Of a stretch of DNA of 64,000 nucleotides, positions 1 through 12,072 are shown in pieces. This stretch comes from Loxodes magnus (Eukaryota; Ciliophora; Karyorelictea; Loxodida; Loxodidae), in assembly GCA_946699065.1 (NCBI GenBank), contig CAMPDV010000457.1:1-64000 (forward strand), read 5' to 3'. The notes beneath the pieces were generated by a model, which searched no databases, was not told where the DNA came from, and saw only the letters and a list, made by a program, of their open reading frames with translations. Position 1 is the stretch's first letter. Each line of letters opens with the position of its first letter. Position numbers and translations under genes: made by a program.

Positions 1-39
1 CTCTTCTATTCTTCAAGCCCATCCTAGTCATATGATAAA

Positions 40-1500
40 TAGTACCTGTAAGCTTTTTCCCCTACCTTCTCAATTCTAACTGTATAATTCTATTTGCTTT
101 TCTGTTTTTTTTCTTATTTCTGTTAAGGTTGCAGACTTCCTTAACTCCTTAACCTGAGATTTAGTGTTTCCTTCCATTTTTATTAATTTAAATTAAAAGA
201 ATTTCAAATCATTATAGCTAATAAAGCTATACTCCCTCTTTATTAGTAATCACGTTAAAGAAGCTTTTAACAGTATAATCAGATATAGAAGTAACAAAGG
301 CAGGTATATGAGTATATGCTATCTAGTAGCCTTTAGATGGCATGCATATAATACTGATAAGTAGCTTATTAAAGTGAGCATTTAGTAATATACATAATAA
401 AAAGGCTTTTGATAAGTATAGACAAGCTAATAGTCCTTTAATAATAACATAGGCTTTCTATAACTATACCCTTTTATAGGATTGCGTATAGTTCTGATAT
501 TTTAAGTTATACTTTCTAATACTCTTCAGAAAGAAAAGCCAATAGATTTTATTATTTCAGGCTTTAAGAGTTGCTTTAGATAAATTTACTATTTAGACTT
601 TAACTTACCTCTATTCATTTTCCTTATACTCTTCAACACTCCAAAGTTCTGCTTCAATTAACTCTAAAATATAAGAAAATAGTTAAAATCTTAGCATGCT
701 AATATGAAGTATGATTAATAGCTCTAATTATAATACTTTTACTAAGAAGAAAGGATTAAGAAACAGTAATTAGAACTGATTTAATAAAGAAGAAGATAAT
801 CAGCTAATTTGTATAACTATAACCCTTTCCTTTTTTAATTATATTATTGTATCCATCTACAAGCTATAATAGTTCATTTTGTCTAACTTTTTATTAAATT
901 TAGGTGTTGATAAATATACCCAATCCTTAGTAATTTTACCTTTAAGTCTAGCCTTTTAGTTATTTAGCTCCTTATACTTGCTTAGATTTTCTCTACTATT
1001 TTAGTTTATTTTTACTTCAAATCCACTAACTCAAGATCATTTAGCTTGTAAGCCTTTTTCATTTAAGACCTCAATTTGATAATTTTTAATTCTTCCTCGC
1101 TTTATATTTATAGTACCCTTTGCTAGTTTTCTAGAGATTTAATCTATAAAATGTGTGGAAAGATACAGTTAGATCGTATGTTTGATATAAAAATCAATAG
1201 AGAACTGAGAAAGTAAAAATAGCTTAGCTTCGCAGAATATAAAAAGCAGCTCTAGTTTGCTGAAAGAATAGTAATGTAGGCTTAAGCTATTAAAAGGACT
1301 CAATCCTTATGCAAAAGCTTGAATCAATAAGCTAGAAAAGTTAAAAGAAGGACTAAGAAAAGTTAGTTTAATGATGCAAGATTGAATAAATTAGTCTCTT
1401 CATTAAGTGTTGTTAAAGCTGGAATGCAAATTCAGAATTAAAATACTACAGAAAGCATATTTAACCCTTGAGTTTTGTTTTAATAATATCCCTTACAATT
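40..1500 (+). repeat. 5'-flank repeat of OSCA unit, left copy
   Basis: This stretch aligns by eye, in the same orientation, with about 61,965-63,600, which lies just upstream of OSCA-like copy 4. Shared landmarks are the 'tatactccctc' block (about 228 and 62,168), 'aacagtataat' (about 270 and 62,205) and the 'cagttagatc' block (about 1,166 and 63,103). The copies differ by many substitutions and indels. The placement suggests a further OSCA-like copy lies just left of the window. A weak minus-strand transmembrane/coiled-coil reading frame (about 557-760) is shared with the right-hand copy. Confidence 0.6.
557..760 (-). pseudogene. decayed TM/coiled-coil ORF, left copy
   Basis: Read with TAA/TAG as Gln, this minus-strand frame begins FLVKVLQ and continues with a hydrophobic stretch and a Glu/Lys-rich helix-like segment ending at a TGA. 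The same FLVKVLQ start, hydrophobic run and charged tail are read at 62,386-62,770, with indels between the copies. No family is recognised. It may be a remnant of a small membrane-anchored coiled-coil protein or chance similarity within a duplicated non-coding flank. Confidence 0.2.
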
Positions 1501-2830
1501 AGAACTAATTAAACTTAAGGATTTGTTTTATAATGGTAGAGAGAAAGTTTATTTAAGATATATACTATAAAGTAACGCTTTTAGAAGGAGTTGAAGGTAC
1601 ATATTTAAGCTGAATGATTATAAGTAAAAACTCAAGTTATGGACTAAAGTTGGTAATAGATGGAGATATGTTGGAGTCTCATTTCAATCATAATTACTAT
1701 AAATGACTTTAGGGAAAAGTCAAATTATATCATATAAGGATAGAAGTTATCAAATATGAGAAAGACAATTAAAGGAAAATGAAACGCTAATGCATAGTCC
1801 TTTTAGTTGACTAGCAGTAATAATCCAAATCAATAATTCTATAGTAAGGCTAAATAAACTTAAACTATAAAACCTGAACGAAGAGATATTTTATCAACTT
1901 TAAATCAAAGAATAGAAATTGAATTCACTATAAAAGAAAACTCATATCAATAAACCCAATATGTCTAGATCTAAGTAGCTGAGATATATCTAGTCTAAGC
2001 TAAGTACTCTAAACTGCTTATCTAAAATTAGAATACTTATTAAGTTTAATTCATAGAAATTCAAAATCGATAAATAACTAAGGACATAAGTATGACTGGA
2101 TTATAATGATGTGTAACTTACCTAGCAAGTGATTTAATACTTAAAGCACTGCTATACATTTTCTAATTAATGTCAAACTCTTCTTTTGGGACGAGTTTAC
2201 AAAATTTTAATTCATTTTTGTTAGGAAATAAAAAGGAAAAATCCTACTAATTAAGATTTTTAGACTATATAGTCAGAGGAGTGTATCGATTTTTAAGAAA
2301 GCTAGAAGTAAGCAAAAAATTGGTTTTTTTTAAGTTATCTAAAATTCAACGGAAAAAGCACAAAATGAATCAAAGAGAAGAATTATCATTTGAAATAAAA
2401 ACAATGAATAGCAAAATCTAAACCTAGTTATCCGTATATACACTATAATTGACTATAACTTAAATGGATAAATTTCTATATCTAATCTATTAGCATTTAT
2501 AAAATAAGGAAGCAATCTTATAGCTTTCACAAGGATCTCAAGGATTGTCATTACACTGTTGGAAATCCCTTTTTTGTTTGTGAAGAATTTGAAAATTTTG
2601 AACATATTATGTATTGCAATTTTTATATAAATATAAGGAAACAACTTAAGCAAAAGATTGGTGATTTAGATTTAAGGCGTCTCATACTATATGATCAAAT
2701 TTATATTAGCTAACTACCCAATCAGTAAAATAGAATTTTAGGATTTATGAATAAAGTTATTAGACAAAATGTCACTAGAAAGAAGACAAGAATTATTTAA
2801 AATGGAAAAAGCTGAATAAGAAGACTCTAA
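1151..2830 (+). mobile_element. LINE-like ORF remnant (C-terminal zinc motif)
   Basis: One plus-strand frame is open from the ATG at 1,151 to beyond 2,800 if TAA/TAG are Gln and TGA is Trp. It contains about nine in-frame TGA, so openness alone is weak evidence. Near the end is Cys (2,579), 11-residue spacing with Glu-rich residues, then FEHIMYC (His 2,603, Cys 2,615), followed by a basic Arg/Lys segment. That resembles the Cys-x-x-Cys...His...Cys motif at the C-terminus of many non-LTR retrotransposon reverse transcriptases, with the first Cys replaced by Phe. No reverse-transcriptase catalytic motif is visible, so if it is a LINE it lacks the polymerase core. The first 350 bases also occur, decayed, near 63.1 kb. 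Confidence 0.3.
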
Positions 2831-3496
2831 AAAGATCGCTTAGGAAAGAAGAGTTTTGCGAAGAACACTACAAAATAAACGTCTCTTTTTGGAAGAAATC
2901 ATTCTGATAATTAAAGATGCCAATAAACTGTTTTAGTTTACGTCTAATTTCTATATATTTTTGGCTTTGCAAGTATATTATAATTACTCAGATTTATATT
3001 GCAAAAGAGAAAGTAGAACCTATTCAGAGCTATTCTTTTATTAAGATACTAGATACTTAATGTTTAGAGTTTCAAAAAAGAAGTGCTAGAGTACCTTATA
3101 TCTTAATTAGAGTAATAACTTAAGGAAAACAAACCCCGCTTCACTAATAAAAGATACCTGTGTTTATAAATGGAAGTACAAATGAGATTTCTGTACCAAT
3201 AAATAGAAAGAAGGGATAATAAGCTAAGTCACTATATCAAGTCTTAAATATTTATTGATTTATTACTTTATGAAGCATACAATTAAGGTAAGAAAGGAAA
3301 GATACTAAGTGAGAATGGTTCTTTAACCTTTTTACTAAAACTTAACTTTTTATTATTTTCGTCAATTAATCCATAAATAGAAGATTTTGTCTTCAATTAA
3401 GCTTGACTTATCCATATGGATTTACTATAAGTTAGCTGGCTTTTAATTATTATAATATGCTAAAAAGAAATCAGAAAAAGGTAAAATGGAAAAGAA

Positions 3497-4096
3497 ATGA
3501 ATAAGACAGATGGCAGATAAGAGTCTTGAAATCATATCGAAAAGAAAAACCATCCAAGCAGGTTAACTCTGCGTTTCTCTAAGAAATCTTTAATTTACTG
3601 AGCTCTTATAAAGAGTAAGGAATAATTCATTAAAATAATGCTGAAATTATAAGAAGAAATCAAATAATTGAAAACAGGATAAGAAAAACTAAAGTAAGAA
3701 CTATTAAAACAAGGAATAATATATAGACTTTAGACTTTTTTCAAATAGAGGATTTAAAAACCTTTTGATTCATTTAATAACTTTAAATAAACTAGATTAT
3801 TTCTAGCAAATGAACAAAGAAATAAAACCAAACAGTACAGAAGATATTAGATTATTCCTTTTGAACCATCAAAAGTTTAAGCAACATTATTTATCCCTAG
3901 ATTAAGGAACTATGATAAATGAAAATGTTCAAAAGGAAAACATTTATTAAACTTAAAACTTTTGACTTAAATTATTAAAGAGCTTCATAATCATAATGAT
4001 CCAAAGATTTAGAAATATAATATTTTATTAAGATAGGAAAATAAATATAATCCTATATTTTTAGGTTAGCATTAGAGTAGTTAAGATTGCTTTTGA
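3497..4096 (+). CDS. hypothetical coiled-coil protein, 199 aa
   Basis: The frame from ATG 3,497 to TGA 4,094-4,096 is exactly 200 codons if TAA/TAG encode Gln and three internal TGA encode Trp. Residues about 45-75 form a strong Lys/Glu/Leu/Gln heptad-like helix (KLQEEIKQLKTGQEKL and following). The rest is basic and hydrophilic with proline-containing segments (IIPFEPSKVQ, IPRLRNYDK). No family is recognised. The coiled coil followed by a basic domain recalls the layout of non-LTR retrotransposon ORF1 proteins, and a LINE-like remnant lies just upstream, but this is inference. Its stop lies about 90 bases from the stop of the convergent OSCA-like gene, leaving very short 3' regions. Confidence 0.4.
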
Positions 4097-4184
4097 TTAG
4101 CTATTTTTTATTATCTTTAATAGATATTATCTGATATTTTATTATATAAGGGAATTAAAAACTTTATTAATCGATAAAGTAAAT

Positions 4185-6914
4185 TCAGAATGTTTCTTTC
4201 ACTCTCCATTTTCTTTTTTCTTGAACTTCTACTTTCTACTCCTTTACTTTTTAAAACTAATGCTGAGCATGTTCAATAGAATAAGATTCTTACTTGATCT
4301 CTGATTGAAACTGTGGATATTACATATCCTGATAATCAGCTTCTTCTTCTTCAACACAATAGTCTTCAAAACCGATCAAAGAGATACTTTTGCTTTATGG
4401 AATATTTTAATTATTCAATACTTTCTCCTGTTATACCGTGTTTTATTTTATTTAATTCAGCGATTTTATAACTTCCTATTTCACTCTTTATGATTATGGC
4501 TGATCCAACTCATCCAGATTTTAAAGAGTTTATTAAGTGCTTTTAATATTTTAAATATCATTGTACAAAGTATGTTTATTTTCAGTTTGCTGAAACTGCT
4601 AATCTTAGATATTAATATCAGCTTATTGTTACTTTTATTCAAATATTGCATTCAAAAAGGTATTTTATGAATTGACATAATTGAAGTAGTTATAAATTAA
4701 GAAACTTTGGTAATTCTTTTTCTATTCATCTGAGTTTTCTTAAGTTAAAGAGCAAACTTAAGATGCTTCTTTATCCACTTTGTCAGTTTTATTTTAAGTT
4801 TAATTGTTGTATAAAATTTTCATTATATGCTGTTAAAGATAAGGACACTTTTAATCGTAAATCACTTTCGCTCTTTTTAAAGAATTTTATCTTGAAAATG
4901 TTTTATTTTACTAAACTTGAACTCCTCTTTTACATAAACGTATACTCTCTTTCAGCATTTTTGATATCCAGTCGTATAATAATGCATTTCCAAGAGATAA
5001 TCCTAACCCTATCATGAAATACACTTTTCCACTTGATTCTGTTTTATTGTAGAAGAATCAACCACTCGCTGCATAAATTATTAGATAGAATTTTATTTTC
5101 TTCAGGTTGTTATAGTTAAGATGCTATGAAAGTGGCTCAGACTTTGCATACCGTCTTAACATGTTTATTTTATCTACTCAATAGAGAAAGATAAAACTCA
5201 GCATTGCCCACATAAAAACTAAAGGACAGATAGGAGCATAGGCAAAACAAAAGATAAGCGATTTGTTTATTTCTGAATATCTTGCTGCAATATCTAGTTG
5301 TCTACCCTTGAAAATTTAATTGGCTTAAGCTTAAGAAATGAATTTGTTTTAATCATTAATTTTACATTCAACACATTTTCTTTTAATAACTTGAACAAAG
5401 TATAATGGATCGATAAATTTCATAAGAGGGTCTATAAATGCAAAGGTGATTTGAATGTAAAACAAATCAGTTATTAAGTTTCCATCTTCTTATCAGTTTT
5501 TACTATTGTTGTTTATTATTAGTACCAGAAGAGCTGTTGCAGCACTTTAGCAAACTGTGAGCTTATTAGTAATTGAGATTAATAGCTTAGTCTTAGTCTC
5601 GTGAATTTCTAGATTAGTTAGTTTTCTAACTGAAACTTTGAGAACTTTATTGATAATGATGATGAAAATAGAAGCTACTAGAGATGTATAATGTTCAAAT
5701 CCACCGTATTTATTTTAATGCTTTAAGCTATTTTAAAAATTCTATTACTATTTCTTAATTATAAATAAAACTACAAATCCACCTACTAGAACTGCAAGCG
5801 AAGTTGACCAAGTAATAGTGTATCTTTTAATCTTTTTACTTTATTTAGCTCCAAGGTTTTCCCAAATTATATCTTCAGGTTCAGGAGCTCGTTTTATTTC
5901 TATTTCTCTTGAATTGAAATGCTCTGGTTTTTATCTTTTTATTCACTTTCAATTAAATCTATCAAGAAAATCACCTCCAAATTTTTCAGTCAATTTTTTA
6001 GCATGATTTTCTTACCCAAAAATAACTAGAGCTTATCCTATTTATTTCTCATCTTCATTATTAATCTCTTTTTCTACTAATTTAATTATCATAGTCAAGT
6101 TTTCTTTCATTTTTTTCTTTAATTAATCTAGCTCTTTTTCAATGTTTTTCCTTCCTTTCAAATAATTTAACTCTTCTTTTTTAAACTTTTACTTTTAGTA
6201 TTCAATCAATCGTGTGTGAATTTCCTGTCTATCATATAGAAGAAGGATTCTTTTGACAGGCTATTAATCTTAACTTACATTTTAGTTTTAACTTTAAACT
6301 CCCTCAATTTGCCTTTTTAGGAAGTTACTAAGTCTTTCTTTATCTACTTTTTCATTTCTCTATCCTATGTTTTTTATTCAAACTGCAAAATCTGAAGCTT
6401 CTATTAATTCTTCGTCAATTTTCTTTGCTTTATTATCTGTTTAATATTGCATTAATGCTAGGCTTATTATTATCGCTATTATGTTTACTAAGTGTAAGAT
6501 ACCAAACAATTCTGGAATTGTTTCTTCATCTAGCCAGTATGAAGCTACTGAGCTCATTCTAGAAAGCCCAATGTCATTTTCCTTATTATTCTCACCTTTT
6601 TTCATACAGAGAACAAACAAGGGAAAGGCTATTATGGTAGTAAGAATCATGAGATAAGCAATAATCTTAATATACTCGAAATAAAGCTAGACTCCTGTTC
6701 CTAAATCTTTGATTTTGATAATTTTTTCGCAAAGCTTATATCTATCATTACTTTCTTACCTTTAGTTTCTTTATTTTTATTCTTCATTTTAAGCATTTTC
6801 ATTGCCTTATTAAATGCTTTTTTTTACCTAGTTTTATTTTTGATATTACAAAGCAATTTCCAAACTAGCTCTTTATCTTTTTGCTTTGTCTTGCTACTTT
6901 AGTTTTTTAATCAT
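4185..6914 (-). CDS. OSCA/TMEM63-like membrane channel, copy 1
   Basis: A frame of 910 codons runs from ATG 6,914 to TGA 4,187-4,185. Hydrophobic segments fit about nine to ten membrane spans: two near the N-terminus, a long charged cytosolic region with coiled coil, then RAPEPEDIIWENLG, and seven or more further spans. The APEPEDIIWENL motif and the YWVDKINMLRRY motif near the last spans are typical of the ciliate CSC1/OSCA/TMEM63-type family of osmo- or mechanosensitive channels. A long Gln-rich cytosolic tail (about 250 residues) follows. In-frame TGA codons sit at likely Trp positions (FAVWIKN, FLYWVDK, ASGWFFY). The frame stays open upstream to 7,115 and matches copy 2 past this ATG (SSWF at about 6,930), so the true start may be further upstream. 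Assignment to OSCA/TMEM63 rather than a related multi-pass family is from motifs only. Confidence 0.7.
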
Positions 6915-7119
6915 TTTATTTAAGTCAAATCAGCTACTAAAAATATTTCAATTATTATTCTTCTAGCTTGGTTATTAGCTTCTTTGTGTTGTTTTCTAAT
7001 CTTCTATTTCATTTTAAAGCTGTTAAGTTTGTATTTCTTAGCTCTAGATTTTGAGTTATGACTCACGCCTTGCTTTTGCATTCTGCTTGTTCTGAAAATC
7101 AATAATGGCATACTATCAA

Positions 7120-8030
7120 GGACATTCGTACTCATTAGCTTGCTGTTCCTTCTTTTCTTCTTCATGCTAAAGTTAGGTATTTAAACTATCATATTAGCTA
7201 AGTAAGTTATTTCCGCTTTCTTCCTTATGCTTATATGCTCCTTATCCTCATACATTGGGCTTTTAGTTTATATCCGGCAAATTTGAAAAATTACTCTACT
7301 TGTTTTTTTTTGGCTAAAGCTTTACTGCCATTAATATGAAATAGCTTTAGAAATAATAAAAACAGCAATGGTTACTAATAAGCAAGAGCCATAAATCCTT
7401 CATTTAAAGTATTAAGTCTTCAGAAACTAAATCAATAGCTAATCTAGTAAATAGAGGAAAGCCATTCTAATAGCTGAACAAGTATTAAGTTAGATAGTAT
7501 TTAACGATGATAGTTAAAGGCCTAAAGAGATATATAGCTGTATACCGTTTTAAAGGATATATTTATCTTTAATATTTAGATTGATTTCTATAAAAGATGA
7601 CTATATAATCTCCACTACTACTTTGGTATTAACCTCTTTTAAAATACTTAAATACTAGAGCTAATAAATACTTATAAAAGTAACTTAAATCACCTAAATT
7701 AATGCTTGAGAAACGAATAACTAAGTAGACAAAAAATCCCTTAATAGATATACTTGCTATTGTTTTCTTTCATTTATGAAATCTAAACTTAATTTGTTAG
7801 ATTTGATTCCAACTTTTAAAGCTGTAAAACTAGTCTCATAGTATAAGTAAAAATAGCTATAAAAAGAAATGATTTACATAAGTGTATAGAAGTAGTTCTG
7901 TATAGTTATATTAATTACTTTAAACCCTTTAATTTATTTTAGTGTTATCAGATTATTTATCATTTTAAGAAATTAAGCAAATAAATTGAATAGTAATAGT
8001 TAGTTATATTCTTGCTATATAATTCATTTA
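7120..8030. other. spacer upstream of OSCA copy 1
   Basis: AT-rich sequence with no reading frame that I can support on either strand under the ciliate code. It presumably holds the promoter of OSCA copy 1 on its left side. No match to the upstream flank of OSCA copy 4 was seen. Confidence 0.4.
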
Positions 8031-8033
8031 TGG

Positions 8034-8580
8034 ATTCTGGTTTCTAGTCGACATGTTAGGTAATCCAATGCAGTCATTTCTGCATTGCAAGTACTATTGC
8101 AATAGATGACACTACAAGCAAGTAAGGTAGGATCCATTGTGTGATAAGCCTTACTTGTTTGAAGGTTCTTTCTATTGGTACGAGAGGTTGACTAGAGGGA
8201 AATGAAATCCAGATCTCAGAGTTATCCTGATTTTACATGTCACTATTATTAGGAATTAGAAAACAACAAAGACATGACTGAGATCAAAAACAATTATTAC
8301 TTAGAAGAATTTAACCTAATTGAGTTATTCTACGCAAATATTGGAATTTTCTCTAACCTCTTCTAATTCCAGCCTTTGGAAGAATTACAAGAATTTGAAG
8401 AGTGAAGGTAATCAATTTTGATTATAAAAAAGGAGAGAAGAAGATAAGAATCAAAGAGACCAGATGAAGCTAGAAACATTTTTAGCCTATTATTAATAAT
8501 TAAATTTGGTTTCTTTATTTTTTCGTGGTGAGCCAAACAATGGTGGTACCAGGTTAATTTAATTTATTTATATCGAAAAA
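8034..8580 (+). mobile_element. retroelement A, 3' part
   Basis: GC-richer than its surroundings, with three consecutive small inverted repeats (AATGCAG/CTGCATT near 8,068; TTGCAA/TTGCAA near 8,086; CAAGTAAGG/CCTTACTTG at about 8,119-8,160). It ends in GGTGGTACCAGG followed by an A/T-rich TTTATTTATAT tail. Elements B and C end in the same kind of block (GGTGGTATCAC and GGCGACATCAC) before their AT tails, and A and C share GTAATCAATTT about 135 bases from the end. One frame is open throughout and protein-like (YYLEEFNLIELFY and following). It is read as the 3' end of a truncated non-LTR element. No empty site is available, so its left edge is uncertain. Confidence 0.5.
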
Positions 8581-8989
8581 AAATTTAAAACTTCTTTAGA
8601 TATAAAGCTGGGAAGATTTAACTTCCAAGTTATTTTTGGTGTAAGAATTTAACAATCTCTGCTAGTTCCTTTATCCTTTCCTTCTTAATTTACAGCTCTT
8701 TACTCTTCACTGTTATTTCCATAGACTTATATTATTTAAGATTTGATCCAACTCTACACTAAATCTGAGAATTTTGAATTGTTAAAGATTTAAGATGCTT
8801 GCTATCTATCTCTTTACAGATGGTAAGGTAAAATACATTAAAATTCCTCTATTTATTTACCTTAAAAGTAAGCTTAATGGGTGCTTTCTAATCTAAATAC
8901 TCAATTCTTTTCCTTTTCCTTATCTCTTTTAAAGATCCTATTTGAGGTTTCTTATATATGCCTATCTTCGAGGTTATTACCTCTTCCAT
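8575..8989 (-). CDS. small basic hypothetical protein, 3' end lost
   Basis: From ATG 8,989 the minus strand reads a plausible basic protein of about 135 residues (start MEEVITSKIGIYKKPQ; end of clear reading KELAEIVKFLHQK) using TAA/TAG as Gln. It runs into the tail of retroelement A with no TGA stop before it, so the element may have replaced its 3' end. A decayed homologue lies at about 14,330-14,800 in the same position downstream of the intact kinesin fusion gene, with the matching segment AAGAGCAAAAAGCTCTAAAT against AAGAGTAAAGAGCTGTAAAT. The better state of this copy than its neighbour hints at coding, but no family is recognised. Confidence 0.35.
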
Positions 8990-9389
8990 TTTTAACTTAA
9001 ATTTATAAATTTTTTAGATTAAAAATCCAACTAATACAGTCTTATTTTTTATACTCCAATATAGTTTCTTATTAATATTCTCAAATGAGTAGTAGGAAAA
9101 TAATTGCTAGATATAAGGACCATAAAAGAAAAGATAAGATGGAAATTTGCTTTAGAGGTAGCAAAACTTGATTATTATTGAAGGCTTTACAACCATAAAA
9201 GGTAGTAATCAAGCTATTAGCAAAATTGATTAAATTTATAGAGACTACAAGGAAATTGGACTAAGATATCTTACTTTAAATAAATATATGAAATATGCTT
9301 AATTTTAAAGAGACTTAGTAAGGTATATAGTTAGGCTTGTCTTTCAGTATGCTTAAAAGATTAATATTTTCATTATATATTAACAAAAC

Positions 9390-10560
9390 AGAAAAGGCTG
9401 CTTGGAATCTCTTCCTACCTTAAATATTTGGCAGGCATTTACTTACTTTACCTTCGCTTTAAGTTAGAGTTTTCATGAAAGGTTTATGTTCTCATATACT
9501 TAATAGGAAATTATTAAAGAAGCTACGGTTTTTCCTGTCTATATTATGATAAAATTACATAAAAGTGATCTTTAATTGGAATATCAAAAGAAATATACCT
9601 TTTAAGTTTGTATTAAAAGAGAACAGTTATTGGTATTTTTTGGCTGTTTATTTGAAGGTTTCCATTAAATAAATCATCCACCTTTTCGAGAGCTTGAGTT
9701 TTTAGAAAGTCCTAATTCCGTAGATACAATAACATCTTAATCCAATCAGTTTCTCTTCCAAAAGGTCTATAAAAACTCAAAAAAATAACTCCTTAAAGTG
9801 ATATCTTTCATATAAGTGATTTACTGATGTTACTTCTGATGATCCTAACTTTGATACTTAAGCTCTTTTAACTACTTAAGAAAATAAAACTTAAGACTCT
9901 TGATTCTATGACATTTTAAGAATCTAATTGAAAGTAGGATCAAAGGCTTTAAAGAGATCGATTAGACTTTCGTCTAAATAGATTCTAAATAATTGGGTTT
10001 TTCTTCTCATAAGCTAGTAATATCAATTATATGGAATTATCTTTTTGGCTTCTGTTCCCATCTTTGTAGTATATTCTTCATCTTTTATAATGAAAATTAG
10101 AATATAAGGAAAATTAATGGGAGAAAATATGAAAGGATTATGATTGAAGTTATAACTGATAAAGTTTCCAAATATCAGGGTTTAAAAACTACAAAATACC
10201 CTAGTTAAAGCCTTTTTGACAGTAAATCTTTTCAAATCCAAGAGAGTCGATAACTGCTTTCAAAAATCAGTAAGAAAATATCTGGTTTTTTGTTAATCTG
10301 TTTCCTAACTAACATATAATAAGTCTATAATACAAAATGAGTTTGGAGATTAAAGAGACTAGTTAATAAAGAAATTCCACGTCATAGAGGTGCTGAATCA
10401 TCTACATTTCTATAAGCGGGAATATTTAGTAATTTTAACCTTTAATAGTCTGAGTATCTTCTCATGGTTAAAGCTTTAGAGCAAATCTGATGATTGTAAA
10501 ATAAGGAATGGAATAATTTCTAAAAATAGAATCAATAACCTTTTCGTTTTCTTTTAATCC
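9390..10560 (-). pseudogene. broken copy of kinesin-fusion hydrolase region
   Basis: Aligns by eye with 15.15-16.75 kb, the hydrolase, linker and C-terminal parts of the intact fusion gene; for example the run 'ccaatcagtttctcttccaaaaggtct' occurs at both 9,743 and about 15,875. Numerous substitutions and indels break the frame. The RING finger and most of the YEATS-like region are deleted (9,540-9,620 joins sequences that are 300 bases apart in the intact gene). The kinesin motor is missing altogether: the alignment stops near 10,600 and passes into repeat R1. Confidence 0.8.
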
Positions 10561-11002
10561 AATAATATATAAAATAATATGGCAAATGGCTACCATCAGT
10601 TAGACTCTAGTGTTATAGTAAATAAAGTATACTCATATTATAAGTATGATAAGTTAACTGAAAATGACTAAAATGGGTGAATGTAATAATATAAGGTATT
10701 TTGTATATTAATCTAATAATTAAGTCAAAAATTAGGCAACAAATATTCTCAGTAGCATTCTTATTAAAAATGAAACATTCCTCATTGCTTAAATAAGCAA
10801 TATATGACTGAGGTTAAAATATAACAAGGTATCAAGCTTAGTATTCATGTAATCTCACTAAAAGATAGGATTTAGTCAAGTTTAATCCAGATGATTAAGA
10901 AGCTTTTTACTAGCTTGAAATTAAACGGAGAAGAAGGGCTTGAATTTGAATGACTACGAAGTAAAGAGAAGTCAAAAGGATTATAATAAGATATTATATA
11001 TA

Positions 11003-11888
11003 TACAAAAAATGGTTGGCTTAAGAAAGGTTTTTTTACCACCTCCTCAGAGTAGGAGAGAAAACCTGAAGCATCATCTCTAACCACGTCTTAGCTTTAAC
11101 TGACCCACTCTTCTTCCTAAGATTTATTAGATCCTCAGAAAATAATTTTTGAAAACCTCTAAAAAATGCAAAATGATAATAACGAACTTTCCATACAACT
11201 TAATTCACTGAAAGAATAAATCTAACGCCTGATCAATAACGTGAACACGCTAAGATAAGAAAATAGTAACTACAAGACTGAACTCAGCAATCATCCTTAG
11301 TTATTAGAATTTAACTAGAGAATCAAGCAGACAGAAGAAAAATTAAACTAATTCGCTGAGATTACTGAGAGTCTGTTTCTAAAAAATCTCTCTCACAACG
11401 ATCCTATGGATATAGAGCCAGCAATTCAACCAGCAAAAAGAAATAGAATGAAGGAAAAATCTAAATGCTGGTTCTGCAGAAAGCCTGGTCATTTTGTAAG
11501 ACAATGCTGGAAATATTAAAATAAGCAAAATGAAGAGAATAAAAAAATTAAAAAAACATTGAATAAATTAAGCAGATTGTATGTTACTCAAGAGGGTAAA
11601 ATTTATAGACTTAAGATAAAAAACGTAAAAAATTAGTAAATCGGTCCTGAAGAAAATATATGATTTAGACCCTAGTAAATAATTGGAAAAGAACTAGATT
11701 TTAACCAAATTCCTATAATAAAACCTGGAGAAAAAAGTAATAGTCGATATGTAATAATGAAGCATAAGACAGAAGAAGACTATGAAGAATATATCCAGAA
11801 TACTTTTTTTTAAACATTTATAAACATTATATCAGTGATGATCCTAATGAAAGGTGGTATCACTTTAATTAATTATTATTATTATATT
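11003..11888 (+). mobile_element. retroelement B (short non-LTR-type insertion)
   Basis: Compared with the empty site near 38,190, about 885 bases are added here. Both edges carry ATTATATATA (10,993-11,002 and 11,889-11,898), a likely target-site duplication, though in low-complexity sequence. The right end is GGTGGTATCAC plus an ATT-repeat tail, as expected for target-primed insertion by a non-LTR element. It carries an ORF1-type coiled-coil and zinc-knuckle protein and no reverse transcriptase. Confidence 0.7.
11166..11663 (+). CDS. ORF1/gag-like coiled-coil zinc-knuckle protein
   Basis: From ATG 11,166 the frame (TAA/TAG as Gln) reads an N-terminal coiled coil (residues about 1-75, with SIQLNSLKEQIQRLINNV), a short linker, and a perfect Cys-x2-Cys-x4-His-x4-Cys zinc knuckle (CWFCRKPGHFVRQC) at about residue 100, followed by a basic Lys/Asn tail. 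This is the layout of nucleic-acid-binding ORF1/gag proteins of non-LTR retrotransposons. The first TGA is at 11,661; the frame continues protein-like beyond it (IIKPGEKSNSRYVIMKHK, then DDPNERWYHFN) up to the AT tail, so this TGA may be Trp and the protein longer. The frame is also open upstream of the ATG to 10,950. Confidence 0.65.
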
Positions 11889-12072
11889 ATTATATATAAA
11901 TCTAGAATTTGTTATATAGTAGTTCGATAAGAACTAGACAAAAGCTATCAAATAAAGAAAAAATTAAGTAAATATTATTTTATTAAGATAGGATATTTGA
12001 AAAGAACTTTCATTATATTTTAAATTTTGGAGTATAAAATGAAAAATAATTAAATCATGAAAGATTTATTAG

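Larger units (their letters stand above)
10600..12072 (+). repeat. repeat R1 copy 1, split by element B
   Basis: Diverged copy of the R1 repeat found at 28,580-29,100, 37,600-38,115 and (inverted) 50,575-51,085; landmarks are 'aaagtatactc', 'ataaggtatttt' and 'caaatattctcagtagcat'. It continues into a segment matching 38,165-38,400 ('gaagtcaaaaggattataat', 'aaatctagaatttt', 'attttattaag'). Retroelement B interrupts it at 11,003-11,888. R1 lies where the 5' flank of the kinesin fusion gene would be, so it is probably an old promoter-side region of that gene. Confidence 0.7.

Noticed and set aside
8060..8160. Three adjacent hairpins as an independent structural RNA gene
   Set aside because: They lie within retroelement A and in an open frame; element structure is the simpler reading.
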